From an uncultured Faecalibacterium sp. (GTDB lineage Bacteria > Bacillota > Clostridia > Oscillospirales > Ruminococcaceae), in the NCBI GenBank assembly GCA_934561485.1, contig CAKTGS010000035.1:1-19776 (forward strand): DNA of 19,776 nucleotides, in the 5' to 3' direction. A model generated the notes under the pieces. That model had not been told where the DNA came from and did not search any database. It saw nothing but the letters and a program-made list of their open reading frames with translations. Both the position numbers and the translations under genes were made by a program. Positions 6,782-13,854 of this stretch are shown piece after piece; position 1 is the stretch's first letter; each line of letters begins with the position of its first letter.

Positions 6782-8314
6782 ATGTTCAGACTGCCAATTG
6801 TCAAATTTCTCAGCCGCATCCTGAACCGCGTAACCATCACGGTGCTCCTGGTGGCGCTGCAGCTGGGCTGGCTGCTGTGGGCATTCACCATGCTGACCAC
6901 CGGCCGTGTGTGGGTGAACGCCGGCCTGCGGCTGCTCAGTCTGTTGATTGTGCTGTATCTGGTGCGCAAGGATGAGGACAGCGCCTTTAAGGTGGGTTGG
7001 ATCGTGCTCATCGGGGTGCTGCCGCTGCTGGGCGGCGCCATGTATCTGGCCTTTGGCAACAAACGTCCGGCCAAGCGCCTGCGGGTCAAGCTGCAGGCCG
7101 TGGACGATGCCCACCGCACCGACCTTGTGCAGCAGAAGGACCAGACCGATGGGCTGGATTCCGGCGGCTTGGGCATGAGCGGCTATGTGGCAAAATATGG
7201 TTCCTATCCGGCATGGCACAGCACCACCGCGCAGTATTTTGCCTGCGGCGAAGCCATGTACCCCAAGCTGCTCGAGGATCTGGAACGGGCGGAGCACAGC
7301 ATTTTTCTGGAATTTTTCATTGTCAGTGAGGGCAAAATGTGGGGCGGCGTGGAAGAAATCCTGCGCCGCAAAGCTGCCCAGGGCGTGGATGTGCGCCTGA
7401 TCTACGATGACTTTGGCAGCCTGCTGGGCCTGCCGGCTGATTTTGTGGTGCGCATGGAGCGGGCGCACATCCGGTGCATTCCCTTCAACCCGGTGGTCCC
7501 GGTGCTTTCGCTGGTGATGAACCACCGCGACCACCGCAAGATCGTGGTCATTGACGGCACAGTAGCCTACACCGGCGGCGTGAACCTGGCAGATGAATAC
7601 ATCAATGCCCAGCAGCGCTTTGGTTACTGGAAGGATGCCGCCCTGCGCGTGGAAGGCGATGCTGCGTGGAATTTTACCGTCATGTTCCTGAACTTCTGGA
7701 ATGCTTTCCGCCCCAGTGAGACCGATTACAGCAGCTTCCGTCCCCGCACACGGGAGCCTGCCGTGCAGGACGGTGTGGTGCAGCCCTATGCAGACAGTCC
7801 GCTGGATGAGGAGCCGGTGGCCGAGACGGTCTACCTGAACATTCTGGCCCAGGCACACCATTACGTGTATATCTACACGCCGTACCTTGCCATTGGCGAA
7901 GAAATGCTGGATGCGCTGAAAAATGCGGCCAAGCGCGGCGTGGATGTGCGGCTGGTGCTGCCGGGCATCCCGGATAAAAAGCTGGTGTTCCGGCTCAGCC
8001 GCTCGTATTACCTGCCGCTGCTGCGCGCCGGAGTGCATATTTACGAGTACACCCCCGGTTTTCTGCACGCCAAATGCTATGTGAGCGATGACCGGGTGGC
8101 GGTGGTGGGCAGTATCAACATGGATTACCGCAGCTTGTTTCTGCATTTTGAGTGCGGTGTGCTGCTGCAGTACAACAGCCAGATTGCCGTGCTGCGGGAC
8201 GATGTGCTGACCACTCTGCCCCAGTGCCGCGAGATTGCGGTGTCGGACTGCCGCACCAACCTGCTGGGCACTCTGCTGGACAGTGTGCTGCGCCTGCTCA
8301 GCCCGCTGCTGTAA
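6782..8314 (+). CDS. cls: Cardiolipin synthase (phospholipase D family)
   Basis: A 510-residue membrane enzyme that joins two phosphatidylglycerol molecules into cardiolipin and glycerol. Two to three N-terminal membrane helices (about 17-40, 46-61 and 71-91) precede a duplicated phospholipase D domain. The first HKD motif is H251-R-K253-x4-D258, followed by GGVNLADEY; the second is H429-A-K431-x4-D436, followed by GSINMDYRS. Length fits bacterial Cls (about 480-510). The start at 6782 has GGGGAGGG (6771-6778) just upstream; the open frame extends further left but covers the promoter. No terminator separates it from the lipoprotein gene 87 bases downstream, so the two may share a transcript. 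Confidence 0.92.
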   Translation: MFRLPIVKFLSRILNRVTITVLLVALQLGWLLWAFTMLTTGRVWVNAGLRLLSLLIVLYLVRKDEDSAFKVGWIVLIGVLPLLGGAMYLAFGNKRPAKRLRVKLQAVDDAHRTDLVQQKDQTDGLDSGGLGMSGYVAKYGSYPAWHSTTAQYFACGEAMYPKLLEDLERAEHSIFLEFFIVSEGKMWGGVEEILRRKAAQGVDVRLIYDDFGSLLGLPADFVVRMERAHIRCIPFNPVVPVLSLVMNHRDHRKIVVIDGTVAYTGGVNLADEYINAQQRFGYWKDAALRVEGDAAWNFTVMFLNFWNAFRPSETDYSSFRPRTREPAVQDGVVQPYADSPLDEEPVAETVYLNILAQAHHYVYIYTPYLAIGEEMLDALKNAAKRGVDVRLVLPGIPDKKLVFRLSRSYYLPLLRAGVHIYEYTPGFLHAKCYVSDDRVAVVGSINMDYRSLFLHFECGVLLQYNSQIAVLRDDVLTTLPQCREIAVSDCRTNLLGTLLDSVLRLLSPLL

Positions 8315-8401
8315 AAACGCTCATAAACCGCTGCGCTCCGGGCACACTACCCTCAAAGCCTGCGCCTTTGCGCGGGTATGGAAAGGGAGCGTAGCAAAAC
8401 G

Positions 8402-9445
8402 ATGAAACGGATATCTCGATGGGTCCTCAGTGGCTGCCTGGCGGCTGCATTGATGCTTACCGGCTGCGGCCGCGGCAACAGCTCGGGGGCATCTTCCGGC
8501 GGCAGCATGGGCGGCGGCACGGCGTCCTCCGGCAGTGACGCCAATGCCGCACAGACAGCTGCCTGGCGTACCGGCCTTGGCGTACAGACCGAGCTGACCG
8601 GTTCCGACCGGGCGGGCAAGATCAACACGGTGGCGGCTGCCGTGCTGCTGGATGCAGACGGCAGACTGGCCGGTGTGATGCTGGACGAAGCGGAGATCTC
8701 GGTCTCTGCCGATGGAACCGGCAGTGTGACTCTGCCCACCGACCTGCGCACTAAGCGGCAGAAAGGGGAGGATTACCCGCTGGCGGCAGTGTCCTCGCTG
8801 CAGGAGGGTTGGACGGAACAGGCCGGGGCTTTTGCGCGTTACCTTACCGGTATGACGGCGGAGCAGGTGGAAAAACTGGAAACCGATGCAGATGGCAAGC
8901 CGGTGGATGCCGACCTGCTGGCGGGCTGCACCATTGCGGTGGACCGCTACCGGGATGCCGTGGTGCAGGCCTGTAAAAATGCCAGCGTGCTGGGGGCAGC
9001 CAAAGGCGATACAGTCCGGGTGGGCATGGCTCTGACCAATGCCACCAAGGACCGCCCTGCAAACGATGACAGCGACCTGCAGGCCCAGATGGACATTACC
9101 ATTACGGCCCTGACAACGGACGCGGAGGGCCGGGTGACCAGTGCCATTGGGGATATGACCCAGCCCGCCCTTACGGTAAGTGCGGACGGCACAGTTTCGG
9201 CCCCGCGGGATGCGGTGCGAACCAAAAATGAACTGGGCGACCAGTACGGAATGCGCGGCGCATCCAGCCTGGATAAGGAATGGTACGAGCACAGTGCAGG
9301 CTACTGCAGCTACCTCAAGGGCAAGACCCGGGCGGAAGTGGCTGCCATCCCCACCGATGGCTCCGATGCAGACCTTGCCGCCCTGTGCACCATCTCGGTG
9401 ACGGACCTGCAAAAAGCAGCCCTCACCGCGCTGGAAACGGAATAA
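8402..9445 (+). CDS. Lipoprotein with an internal tandem duplication, function unknown
   Basis: A 347-residue exported lipoprotein. MKR, a hydrophobic stretch and the lipobox L19-T-G-C22 are followed by a Gly/Ser-rich linker (about 24-50). The rest consists of two related units, about 57-192 and 203-345. Each has an extracytoplasmic beta segment (DADGRLAGV / DAEGRVTSA), then VSADGT, then a TK-x2-G-x2-Y...SSL-x3-W-x2-x-AG...YL-x-G-T-x2-EV segment (101-156 and 259-313). Similar segments occur in Clostridial lipoproteins and FMN-binding-domain relatives, but I see no flavinylation motif and do not assign a cofactor. The ATG at 8402 gives a normal signal peptide; an ATG at 8378 is possible but has no ribosome site, whereas AAGGGAG (8383-8389) is at long spacing from 8402. 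Probably downstream of cls in one unit. Confidence 0.75.
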   Translation: MKRISRWVLSGCLAAALMLTGCGRGNSSGASSGGSMGGGTASSGSDANAAQTAAWRTGLGVQTELTGSDRAGKINTVAAAVLLDADGRLAGVMLDEAEISVSADGTGSVTLPTDLRTKRQKGEDYPLAAVSSLQEGWTEQAGAFARYLTGMTAEQVEKLETDADGKPVDADLLAGCTIAVDRYRDAVVQACKNASVLGAAKGDTVRVGMALTNATKDRPANDDSDLQAQMDITITALTTDAEGRVTSAIGDMTQPALTVSADGTVSAPRDAVRTKNELGDQYGMRGASSLDKEWYEHSAGYCSYLKGKTRAEVAAIPTDGSDADLAALCTISVTDLQKAALTALETE

Positions 9446-9450
9446 AACAA

Positions 9451-9500
9451 ACAGCGCCCTGCGGTACAGAACGTTCTGTACTGCAGGGCGCTGTAATTTT
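9451..9500. terminator. Very long near-perfect hairpin terminator, bidirectional
   Basis: ACAGCGCCCTGC (9451-9462) pairs with GCAGGGCGCTGT (9483-9494), a G-T pair joins, and the centre (9464-9481) is a perfect 18-bp palindrome, GTACAGAACGTTCTGTAC. The stem is about 20-22 bp. A T run follows on the plus strand (9497-9501) and a T-rich tract on the minus strand, so it can stop both the lipoprotein and the converging MATE transcript. Confidence 0.88.
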
Positions 9501-9515
9501 TGAAAAAGCAAAGAT

Positions 9516-10889
9516 TTACGCCTGCGTGGGCTGTGGTCCGGCATTCTTCTCGGCATCCTTTTCGCGCTGCAGCTTTTTGCGCACCACGAAATAAGCCGGG
9601 ATCAGGAAGAAGCAGGCAAAGAACCAGGCCACAGGGTTGGCGATGCAGGCGGCAAAGTAGCCCCACAGCGGCACGAACCAAAAACCCACCATGGCGCGGG
9701 CGACCATTTCGGCCACACCGGCAAACATGGCAAGGCCGGAGTAGCCCAGGCCCTGAATGGTGTATCGGTAAATGATCAGCACAGCCAGCGGAATGTAGAA
9801 CACACTGTTCCAGAAGATAAAGCTCTGGGCGTTGGCCATAATGGAGGTTTCCTTGGCGTCCAGGAACAGGCCGATCAGGGGTTTGTCCAGCACGCGCAGG
9901 ATCAGGAAAGAGGCCACACTGTACACGCAGCCGATGCCCAGGGCGGTATTCACACCGTGGTCCACACGTTTGAGGTCGTGGGCACCCATGTTCTGGCTGG
10001 CATAGGTGGTCATGGCCGTACCGATGCTCTCCAGCGGCACACTGAGGAACTGTGCGGCTTTGCTGCCGGCAGTCTGAGCCGCCACAATGTCGCTGCCCAG
10101 GCCGTTTACGGCACCCTGCAGCACCACGCTGCCAATGGCGGTAATGCTGCACTGCAGGCCCATGGGAATGCCCATGTTGCACAGCTTGGCACAATGGGCC
10201 AGGCTGAAGCGGCCCTCTTCCTTGCTCCAGCGCAGTTCAGGGTAATGGCGCAGGATGTACCACAGGCTGCCAATGCCGGCCACACCCTGACTGAACACGG
10301 TGGCAAAGGCCGCGCCGAAGGCCCCCATGTTGAATACGATGATGCACAGCAGGTCCAGCCCGATGTTCAGGAAGCTGGCCACCAGCAGGAAATACAGCGG
10401 GCGCTTGCTGTCGCCCAGGGCACGCATCAGGGCGCTGGTCACGTTGTACAGCAGCGTAAAGGGGATGCCTGCAAAAATGGTGCGGATGTACACATCGGCC
10501 AGGTCGATGATATTGGCGGGGGTGTTGGTCCACACCAGCACCATGCGGGTCATGGCCACGGTCACCACGGTCAGCACGGCTGCAAAGGCAATGCTTAACC
10601 ACACGGTGTTGGCGGTGTAGCGGCGCATCTCCTTATAGTCCTTGGCACCGAAGGTCCAGGAAATGGGAATGGAAAAGCCGCAGGCAATGCCGTTGACAAA
10701 GCCCAGCACCAGGTAGTTCAAACCGCCCACGCTGCCCACAGCGGCCAGCGCTTCCACGCCCACAAAGCGTCCTACAATGATGGTATCGGCCAGGTTGTAG
10801 AACTGCTGGAACAGGCTGCCCAGCATCAGCGGCACTGCAAAGGCAAGAATCAGCTTCAGCGGGCTGCCCTGCGTCATATCCTTTGTCAT
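9516..10889 (-). CDS. MATE family efflux transporter
   Basis: A 457-residue, 12-helix protein of the multidrug and toxic compound extrusion family, which exports drugs or metabolites using a Na+ or H+ gradient. The N-terminal PLMLGSLFQQFYNLADTIIVGRFVG is the hallmark MATE helix 1-2 region, followed by ALAAVGSVGGLNYL and GFVNGIACGFSIPIS. The repeat in the second half (GIPMGLQCSITAIGSVVLQGAVNGLG) mirrors it. Substrate not predictable. The ATG at 10889 follows AGGAGGA at 5-base spacing. The frame is open for 33 more codons back to an ATG at 10988 that coincides with the predicted transcription start, and that stretch contains a terminator hairpin (see the leader entry). Converges on the cls-lipoprotein unit. 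Confidence 0.9.
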   Translation of the reverse strand: MTKDMTQGSPLKLILAFAVPLMLGSLFQQFYNLADTIIVGRFVGVEALAAVGSVGGLNYLVLGFVNGIACGFSIPISWTFGAKDYKEMRRYTANTVWLSIAFAAVLTVVTVAMTRMVLVWTNTPANIIDLADVYIRTIFAGIPFTLLYNVTSALMRALGDSKRPLYFLLVASFLNIGLDLLCIIVFNMGAFGAAFATVFSQGVAGIGSLWYILRHYPELRWSKEEGRFSLAHCAKLCNMGIPMGLQCSITAIGSVVLQGAVNGLGSDIVAAQTAGSKAAQFLSVPLESIGTAMTTYASQNMGAHDLKRVDHGVNTALGIGCVYSVASFLILRVLDKPLIGLFLDAKETSIMANAQSFIFWNSVFYIPLAVLIIYRYTIQGLGYSGLAMFAGVAEMVARAMVGFWFVPLWGYFAACIANPVAWFFACFFLIPAYFVVRKKLQREKDAEKNAGPQPTQA

Positions 10890-10984
10890 ATCATTCCTCC
10901 TGTTTGTGCAGAAAACCAGGTGTTTTTTCGTATTTTTTGCCGTGAAAAACGCCCTGCCGGAAAGGGGCAGGACGTTGTGTTCAT
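10886..10984 (-). CDS. Possible 32-codon leader peptide before the MATE gene
   Basis: Starting at the ATG at 10984, a short frame of 32 codons runs through the whole leader hairpin and ends in a TGA that overlaps the MATE start codon as ATGA, the arrangement used for translational coupling. A second ATG at 10988 opens a different phase that is continuous with the MATE protein. Neither has a ribosome site, because both lie within a few bases of the predicted transcription start; either would have to be read as a leaderless message. No homology is recognised, so this is an arrangement worth testing, not an established gene. Confidence 0.25.
   Translation of the reverse strand: MNTTSCPFPAGRFSRQKIRKNTWFSAQTGGMI
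10945..10976 (-). terminator. Intrinsic terminator inside the MATE leader, candidate attenuator
   Basis: On the minus strand AACGTCCTGCC (10976-10966) pairs with GGCAGGGCGTT (10958-10948), 11 pairs including one G-U, around a 7-base loop. A U run (complement of 10949-10945) follows immediately. It lies between the MATE promoter and the MATE ribosome site, so it would end transcription before the gene unless it is bypassed. Confidence 0.75.
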
Positions 10985-10995
10985 TCATGAAAGGT

Positions 10996-11024
10996 ATTAT
11001 AGCGGAGTGTCGCACATTTTACAA
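10996..11024 (-). promoter_or_regulatory. Promoter of the MATE gene
   Basis: On the minus strand TTGTAA (11024-11019), 17-bp spacer, perfect TATAAT (11001-10996), preceded by CCGC. The first base of the RNA would be at about 10988-10990. Confidence 0.7.
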
Positions 11025-11190
11025 GATTTGCATTGCATCAACATTTCCACTTTTTTGCCGGAAGAATTAGTGATTTTGCACGGTCAGAGGGCTTTTGCGC
11101 CGAGGCTGCTGCATTGCGCAGGGTGCATTTTTGTGCAGCGGTCAGATCGGAACCTCCCTTTTTAATGGCTTTACTGCATGATATCAGAAA
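11025..11190. other. Intergenic stretch upstream of the MATE promoter
   Basis: No credible gene. The only pattern I see is an imperfect direct repeat, TGCACGGTCAGA (11077-11088) and TGCAGCGGTCAGA (11134-11146), with some complementary GCTGCA/TGCAGC sequence around the second copy. It may hold regulator sites for the MATE promoter or be spacer. Confidence 0.3.
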
Positions 11191-11219
11191 TCCCTCCGGA
11201 AAAAGTTCTTCCGGAGGGA
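11191..11219 (-). terminator. Hairpin after the ABC importer operon
   Basis: TCCCTCCGGAA (11191-11201) pairs perfectly with TTCCGGAGGGA (11209-11219), 8 bases after the ATPase stop codon. The following tract on the minus strand is only modestly U-rich, so it may act as a weaker terminator or a 3' stabilising hairpin. Confidence 0.65.
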
Positions 11220-11226
11220 AAACAGA

Positions 11227-12009
11227 TCATTCGCTGTAATGTGCCAAAAACTGTTTGGTGCGCTCTTCCTGCGGGTGCTCGATGAGCTGGCGGGCGGGGC
11301 CTTGTTCCACCACCACGCCGCCGTCCATGAACAGAATGCGGTCGGCCACATCGCGGGCAAAGTTCATTTCGTGGGTCACGATGATCATGGTGGTCTTGCG
11401 GGCCGCCAGATCCCGCAGAACGCGCAGCACCTCGCCGGTCAGTTCCGGGTCCAGTGCGCTGGTCGGCTCGTCAAAGCAGAGGATGTCCGGATGCAGGGCC
11501 AGCGCACGGGCAATGGCCACGCGCTGCTGCTGGCCGCCGGACAGCTGGTGTGGATAGTGGTTTGCCCGCTCGGAAAGGCCCATCTGGGCCAACAGCTCCC
11601 GGGCCTGGCTTTCGAGTTCTGCGTGAATGGCCTTTTTGTTGGCCTTGTAGTCCGGGCGCTCCTTTGCCAGCAGCTCTCCGGCCAGCATCACGTTCTGCAG
11701 GGCCGTGTACTGGGGGAAGAGGTTGAAGTTCTGGAACACCAGGCCAAAGTGCAGCCGCTTTTTGCGGATCTCGCTCTCCCGCTGGGTGGCGGGGTCGGCG
11801 GCGTCCCACATGGTTTCGCCGTTTACCCGGATGACGCCGGTGTCCGGCCGCTCCAGAAAATTCAGGCACCGCAGCAGGGTGGTTTTGCCCGAACCGGACG
11901 ACCCGATGATGGCCAGCGCCTCGCCCTGTTCCAGGGTCAGGGAAATATCTTTTAAAACGTGCGTCTCTCCGAAATTCTTACCGATGCCGGAGGCCTCCAA
12001 TAATGCCAT
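11227..12009 (-). CDS. Polar amino acid ABC transporter, ATP-binding protein
   Basis: A 260-residue cytoplasmic ATPase of the GlnQ/HisP/TcyC class that powers the importer formed with the two upstream genes. Walker A GSSGSGKT (36-43), Q-loop QNFNLFPQYT (93-102), signature LSGGQQQR (156-163), Walker B ILCFDE (176-181) and the switch histidine in IVTHEM are all intact. A roughly 20-residue insertion after the Q-loop (LLAKERPDYKANKKAIHAE) is longer than in GlnQ of E. coli. AAGGAGG lies 9 bases before the ATG and overlaps the stop codon of the permease gene (15-base gap), indicating one operon. Confidence 0.93.
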   Translation of the reverse strand: MALLEASGIGKNFGETHVLKDISLTLEQGEALAIIGSSGSGKTTLLRCLNFLERPDTGVIRVNGETMWDAADPATQRESEIRKKRLHFGLVFQNFNLFPQYTALQNVMLAGELLAKERPDYKANKKAIHAELESQARELLAQMGLSERANHYPHQLSGGQQQRVAIARALALHPDILCFDEPTSALDPELTGEVLRVLRDLAARKTTMIIVTHEMNFARDVADRILFMDGGVVVEQGPARQLIEHPQEERTKQFLAHYSE

Positions 12010-12024
12010 AATTCAAAAACCTCC

Positions 12025-12678
12025 TTAGCAGCGGAAATAATCCAGCTTCTTTTCCAGCCAGCCGAACAGCAGTGTCAACGCGCCCACAAACACCAGGAAG
12101 AAGATGGCGGTGGAGAACAGCGGCCAGATCAGGCCTTTTGCACTGTACTCCTTGGCCATCATGATGATCTCCTTATTGGCGATGGTGTTGGCCAGCGAAG
12201 TGTCCTTGACCAGGGTGATGATCTCGTTGCCCATAGGGGGCAGAATGCGCTTGATCACCTGCAGCAGGGTGACCTTGAAGAAGATCTGCGTTTTGGTCAT
12301 GCCAAGCACCTGGCCGGCTTCGGTCTGGCCCTTAGGCACGGCTTCGATGCCGCCGCGGTAGATCTCGGAAAAATAACAGGCGTAGTTGATGGCAAAGGCC
12401 ACCACGGCTGCCACCATGCGTCCGCCGGAGCCGGAAGGCCAGGGATTGTTCATGCCCAGCAGGCCGGGGCCAAGGTAGATCACAATGATCTGCAGCATCA
12501 GCGGGGTGCCGCGGATAACCCACACAAAGGTTTTGACCACACCGGCCAGCGGCTTGCAGCGGCTCATGGAGCCAAAAGAGACCACCAGCCCCAGCGGCAG
12601 GGCAAACAGCAAGGTCAGGGCAAACAGCTCACAGTTGAGCAGAAACGCGCCGGAAAGACGCCCCAGGATCACAGACAC
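12025..12678 (-). CDS. Polar amino acid ABC transporter, permease
   Basis: A 217-residue permease of the HisM/GlnP family with about five membrane helices. It has the family N-terminus (NCELFALTLLFALPLGLVVSFG), the RGTPLMLQI motif, and the cytoplasmic EAA loop EAGQVLGMTKTQIFFKVTLLQ that contacts the ATPase. Only one permease is present, so the channel is probably a homodimer. The start is a GTG at 12678 with only a weak ribosome site; an out-of-frame ATG two bases earlier closes after three codons. The nearest in-frame stop upstream is at 12702, so the start cannot be much further left. Separated from the binding-protein gene by 97 bases holding a terminator hairpin. Confidence 0.9.
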   Translation of the reverse strand: MSVILGRLSGAFLLNCELFALTLLFALPLGLVVSFGSMSRCKPLAGVVKTFVWVIRGTPLMLQIIVIYLGPGLLGMNNPWPSGSGGRMVAAVVAFAINYACYFSEIYRGGIEAVPKGQTEAGQVLGMTKTQIFFKVTLLQVIKRILPPMGNEIITLVKDTSLANTIANKEIIMMAKEYSAKGLIWPLFSTAIFFLVFVGALTLLFGWLEKKLDYFRC

Positions 12679-12716
12679 ATCAACACACCCGTCTTTTCGT
12701 CATTTTTTCGTTCGGT

Positions 12717-12747
12717 CAAAAGAAACGCCCCTGTGCGGGGGCGTTTC
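12717..12747 (-). terminator. Terminator inside the ABC operon
   Basis: GAAACGCCCC (12722-12731) pairs perfectly with GGGGCGTTTC (12738-12747), and on the minus strand a U run (complement of 12721-12718) follows. It lies after the binding-protein gene and before the permease, where a leaky terminator makes the binding protein more abundant than the membrane parts. I see no separate promoter for the permease. Confidence 0.8.
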
Positions 12748-12775
12748 CGTCAGCATTCGGTCATCGGTCAGCGGC

Positions 12776-13612
12776 TCAATCAGCCAGGGCCAGGTCGTAC
12801 TTGTCGGCCAGAGCCTGCATGGTGCCATCGGCTTTCAGCTCATCAAAAGCGGCATCCACAGCGGCGGCGACATCGCTGCCCTTGCGGAAGGCCACGCCGT
12901 ATTCCTCGGCATTCAGCTCGTCCACGATCTTCAGGCTGGCGTAGTCGGTGCCCTCACCGATCATGGCATTGGCCAGGGTCAGGTCCAGCACGGCGGCATC
13001 GGCGGTACCGGCGGCCACTTCCAGCAGGCAGTCGGTCTGCACACTTTTGGAAACGTAATCAGCCTGCGCCAGGTTCTCATCCTCGGCAATGGCGGTCTCA
13101 CCGGCAGAACCGGCTTCGGCCACCACAGTCTTGCCCACCAGGTCGGCGGTGGAAGTGTAGTCGGTGCCGTCCTTCACGACCACGACCTGTGCGTTCTTGG
13201 CATAAGCCTTGGTGGTGGCGGTGTTGGCCATGATGTCATCGGTCAGGGTCATGCCGTTCCAGATGCAGTCGATGCTCTTGGCATCCAGTTCCACCACCTT
13301 GGTGTCCCAGTTGATCTCCACGAATTCCGGCTCTACGCCCAGCTTTTCGCACACGGCGGTGGCCAGCTCGGTGTCAAAACCGGTAAAGTTTCCATCGGCA
13401 TCGGTGTAGTTCATCGGCTCGTACACGGTGTAGCCGATCACCATTTTGCCCTTGCCTTTGATGTAGTCCAGGTCGCTGCCCGCAGCGGCAGATGCACTGC
13501 CGGAAGTGGAAGCAGAAGCAGCCGTAGAAGTGGATGCGGCTCCGCCACAGGCCGCCAGGCTCAGGGCCAGCGCACCGGACAGGAATGCAGAAGCAATGCG
13601 TTTCAGTTTCAT
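12776..13612 (-). CDS. Polar amino acid ABC transporter, substrate-binding lipoprotein
   Basis: A 278-residue extracellular binding protein (SBP family 3). A signal peptide with lipobox L19-A-A-C22 anchors it to the membrane outer face, followed by a Ser/Ala/Thr-rich tether (about 25-46). The binding domain shows MVIGYTVYEPMNYTDADGNFTGFDTELA, the usual first ligand-binding stretch, and SIDCIWNGMTLTDD, a motif common in polar amino acid and cystine binders. The exact ligand cannot be decided. First gene of the three-gene importer operon. The ATG at 13612 follows AGGAGG at 9 bases. Confidence 0.92.
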   Translation of the reverse strand: MKLKRIASAFLSGALALSLAACGGAASTSTAASASTSGSASAAAGSDLDYIKGKGKMVIGYTVYEPMNYTDADGNFTGFDTELATAVCEKLGVEPEFVEINWDTKVVELDAKSIDCIWNGMTLTDDIMANTATTKAYAKNAQVVVVKDGTDYTSTADLVGKTVVAEAGSAGETAIAEDENLAQADYVSKSVQTDCLLEVAAGTADAAVLDLTLANAMIGEGTDYASLKIVDELNAEEYGVAFRKGSDVAAAVDAAFDELKADGTMQALADKYDLALAD

Positions 13613-13666
13613 AATCGTTTCCTCCTCGGGTTCTTTCCCAGGTTTCTATCCCTCTTGGTTTACCGG

Positions 13667-13680
13667 TTTAGCGTGCTAAA
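13667..13680. promoter_or_regulatory. Dyad operator candidate downstream of the importer promoter
   Basis: TTTAGC-GT-GCTAAA is a perfect 6-bp inverted repeat at about +12 to +25 of the predicted transcript, where a bound repressor would block transcription. Regulator unknown. Confidence 0.4.
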
Positions 13681-13698
13681 GCGATAAACTGTGGCTAT

Positions 13699-13727
13699 AG
13701 AATAGCGCATTTTGCGCTGTTTGGCAA
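13699..13727 (-). promoter_or_regulatory. Promoter of the amino acid ABC importer operon
   Basis: On the minus strand TTGCCA (13727-13722), 17-bp spacer, TATTCT (13704-13699). The RNA would start near 13692, giving an 80-base leader before the binding-protein gene. Confidence 0.7.
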
Positions 13728-13735
13728 GAGGAAAA

Positions 13736-13749
13736 TGCAAAATTTTGCA
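13736..13749. promoter_or_regulatory. Perfect 14-bp palindrome upstream of the importer promoter
   Basis: TGCAAAATTTTGCA is centred about 50 bases before the predicted transcription start, just outside the -35 box, a usual activator position. Its half GCAAAAT also occurs in the spacer of the same promoter and in that of the DUF1836 promoter. Confidence 0.4.
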
Positions 13750-13813
13750 CTTTGCCGTTTTTGCAGCGGTTTACTGCAGCCAGTTTGGGAAAGATGCATA
13801 AAGGCCGGGCAGC

Positions 13814-13838
13814 AAAAAAGCCCCCTGCAGGAGGGGGC
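13814..13838 (-). terminator. Terminator of the Tat-signal gene pair
   Basis: GCCCCC (13820-13825) pairs with GGGGGC (13833-13838) and the minus strand continues with six U (complement of 13819-13814). It follows the stop codon of the second gene by 16 bases. Confidence 0.85.
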
Positions 13839-13854
13839 CGGGAATTGCTTTTTG

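Noticed and set aside
5590..7176. Open frame of 528 codons on the minus strand
   Set aside because: Covers the degV gene, its promoter and the cls promoter in antisense; no ribosome site or family motif.
6359..8146. Open frame of 595 codons on the minus strand opposite degV and cls
   Set aside because: Antisense shadow; it spans two unrelated genes plus their terminator and promoter and has no recognisable protein features.
10890..11015. Longer MATE protein starting upstream
   Set aside because: As the main start, ATG 10889 with AGGAGGA is far better; the upstream stretch contains a terminator hairpin. Kept only as a regulatory possibility.
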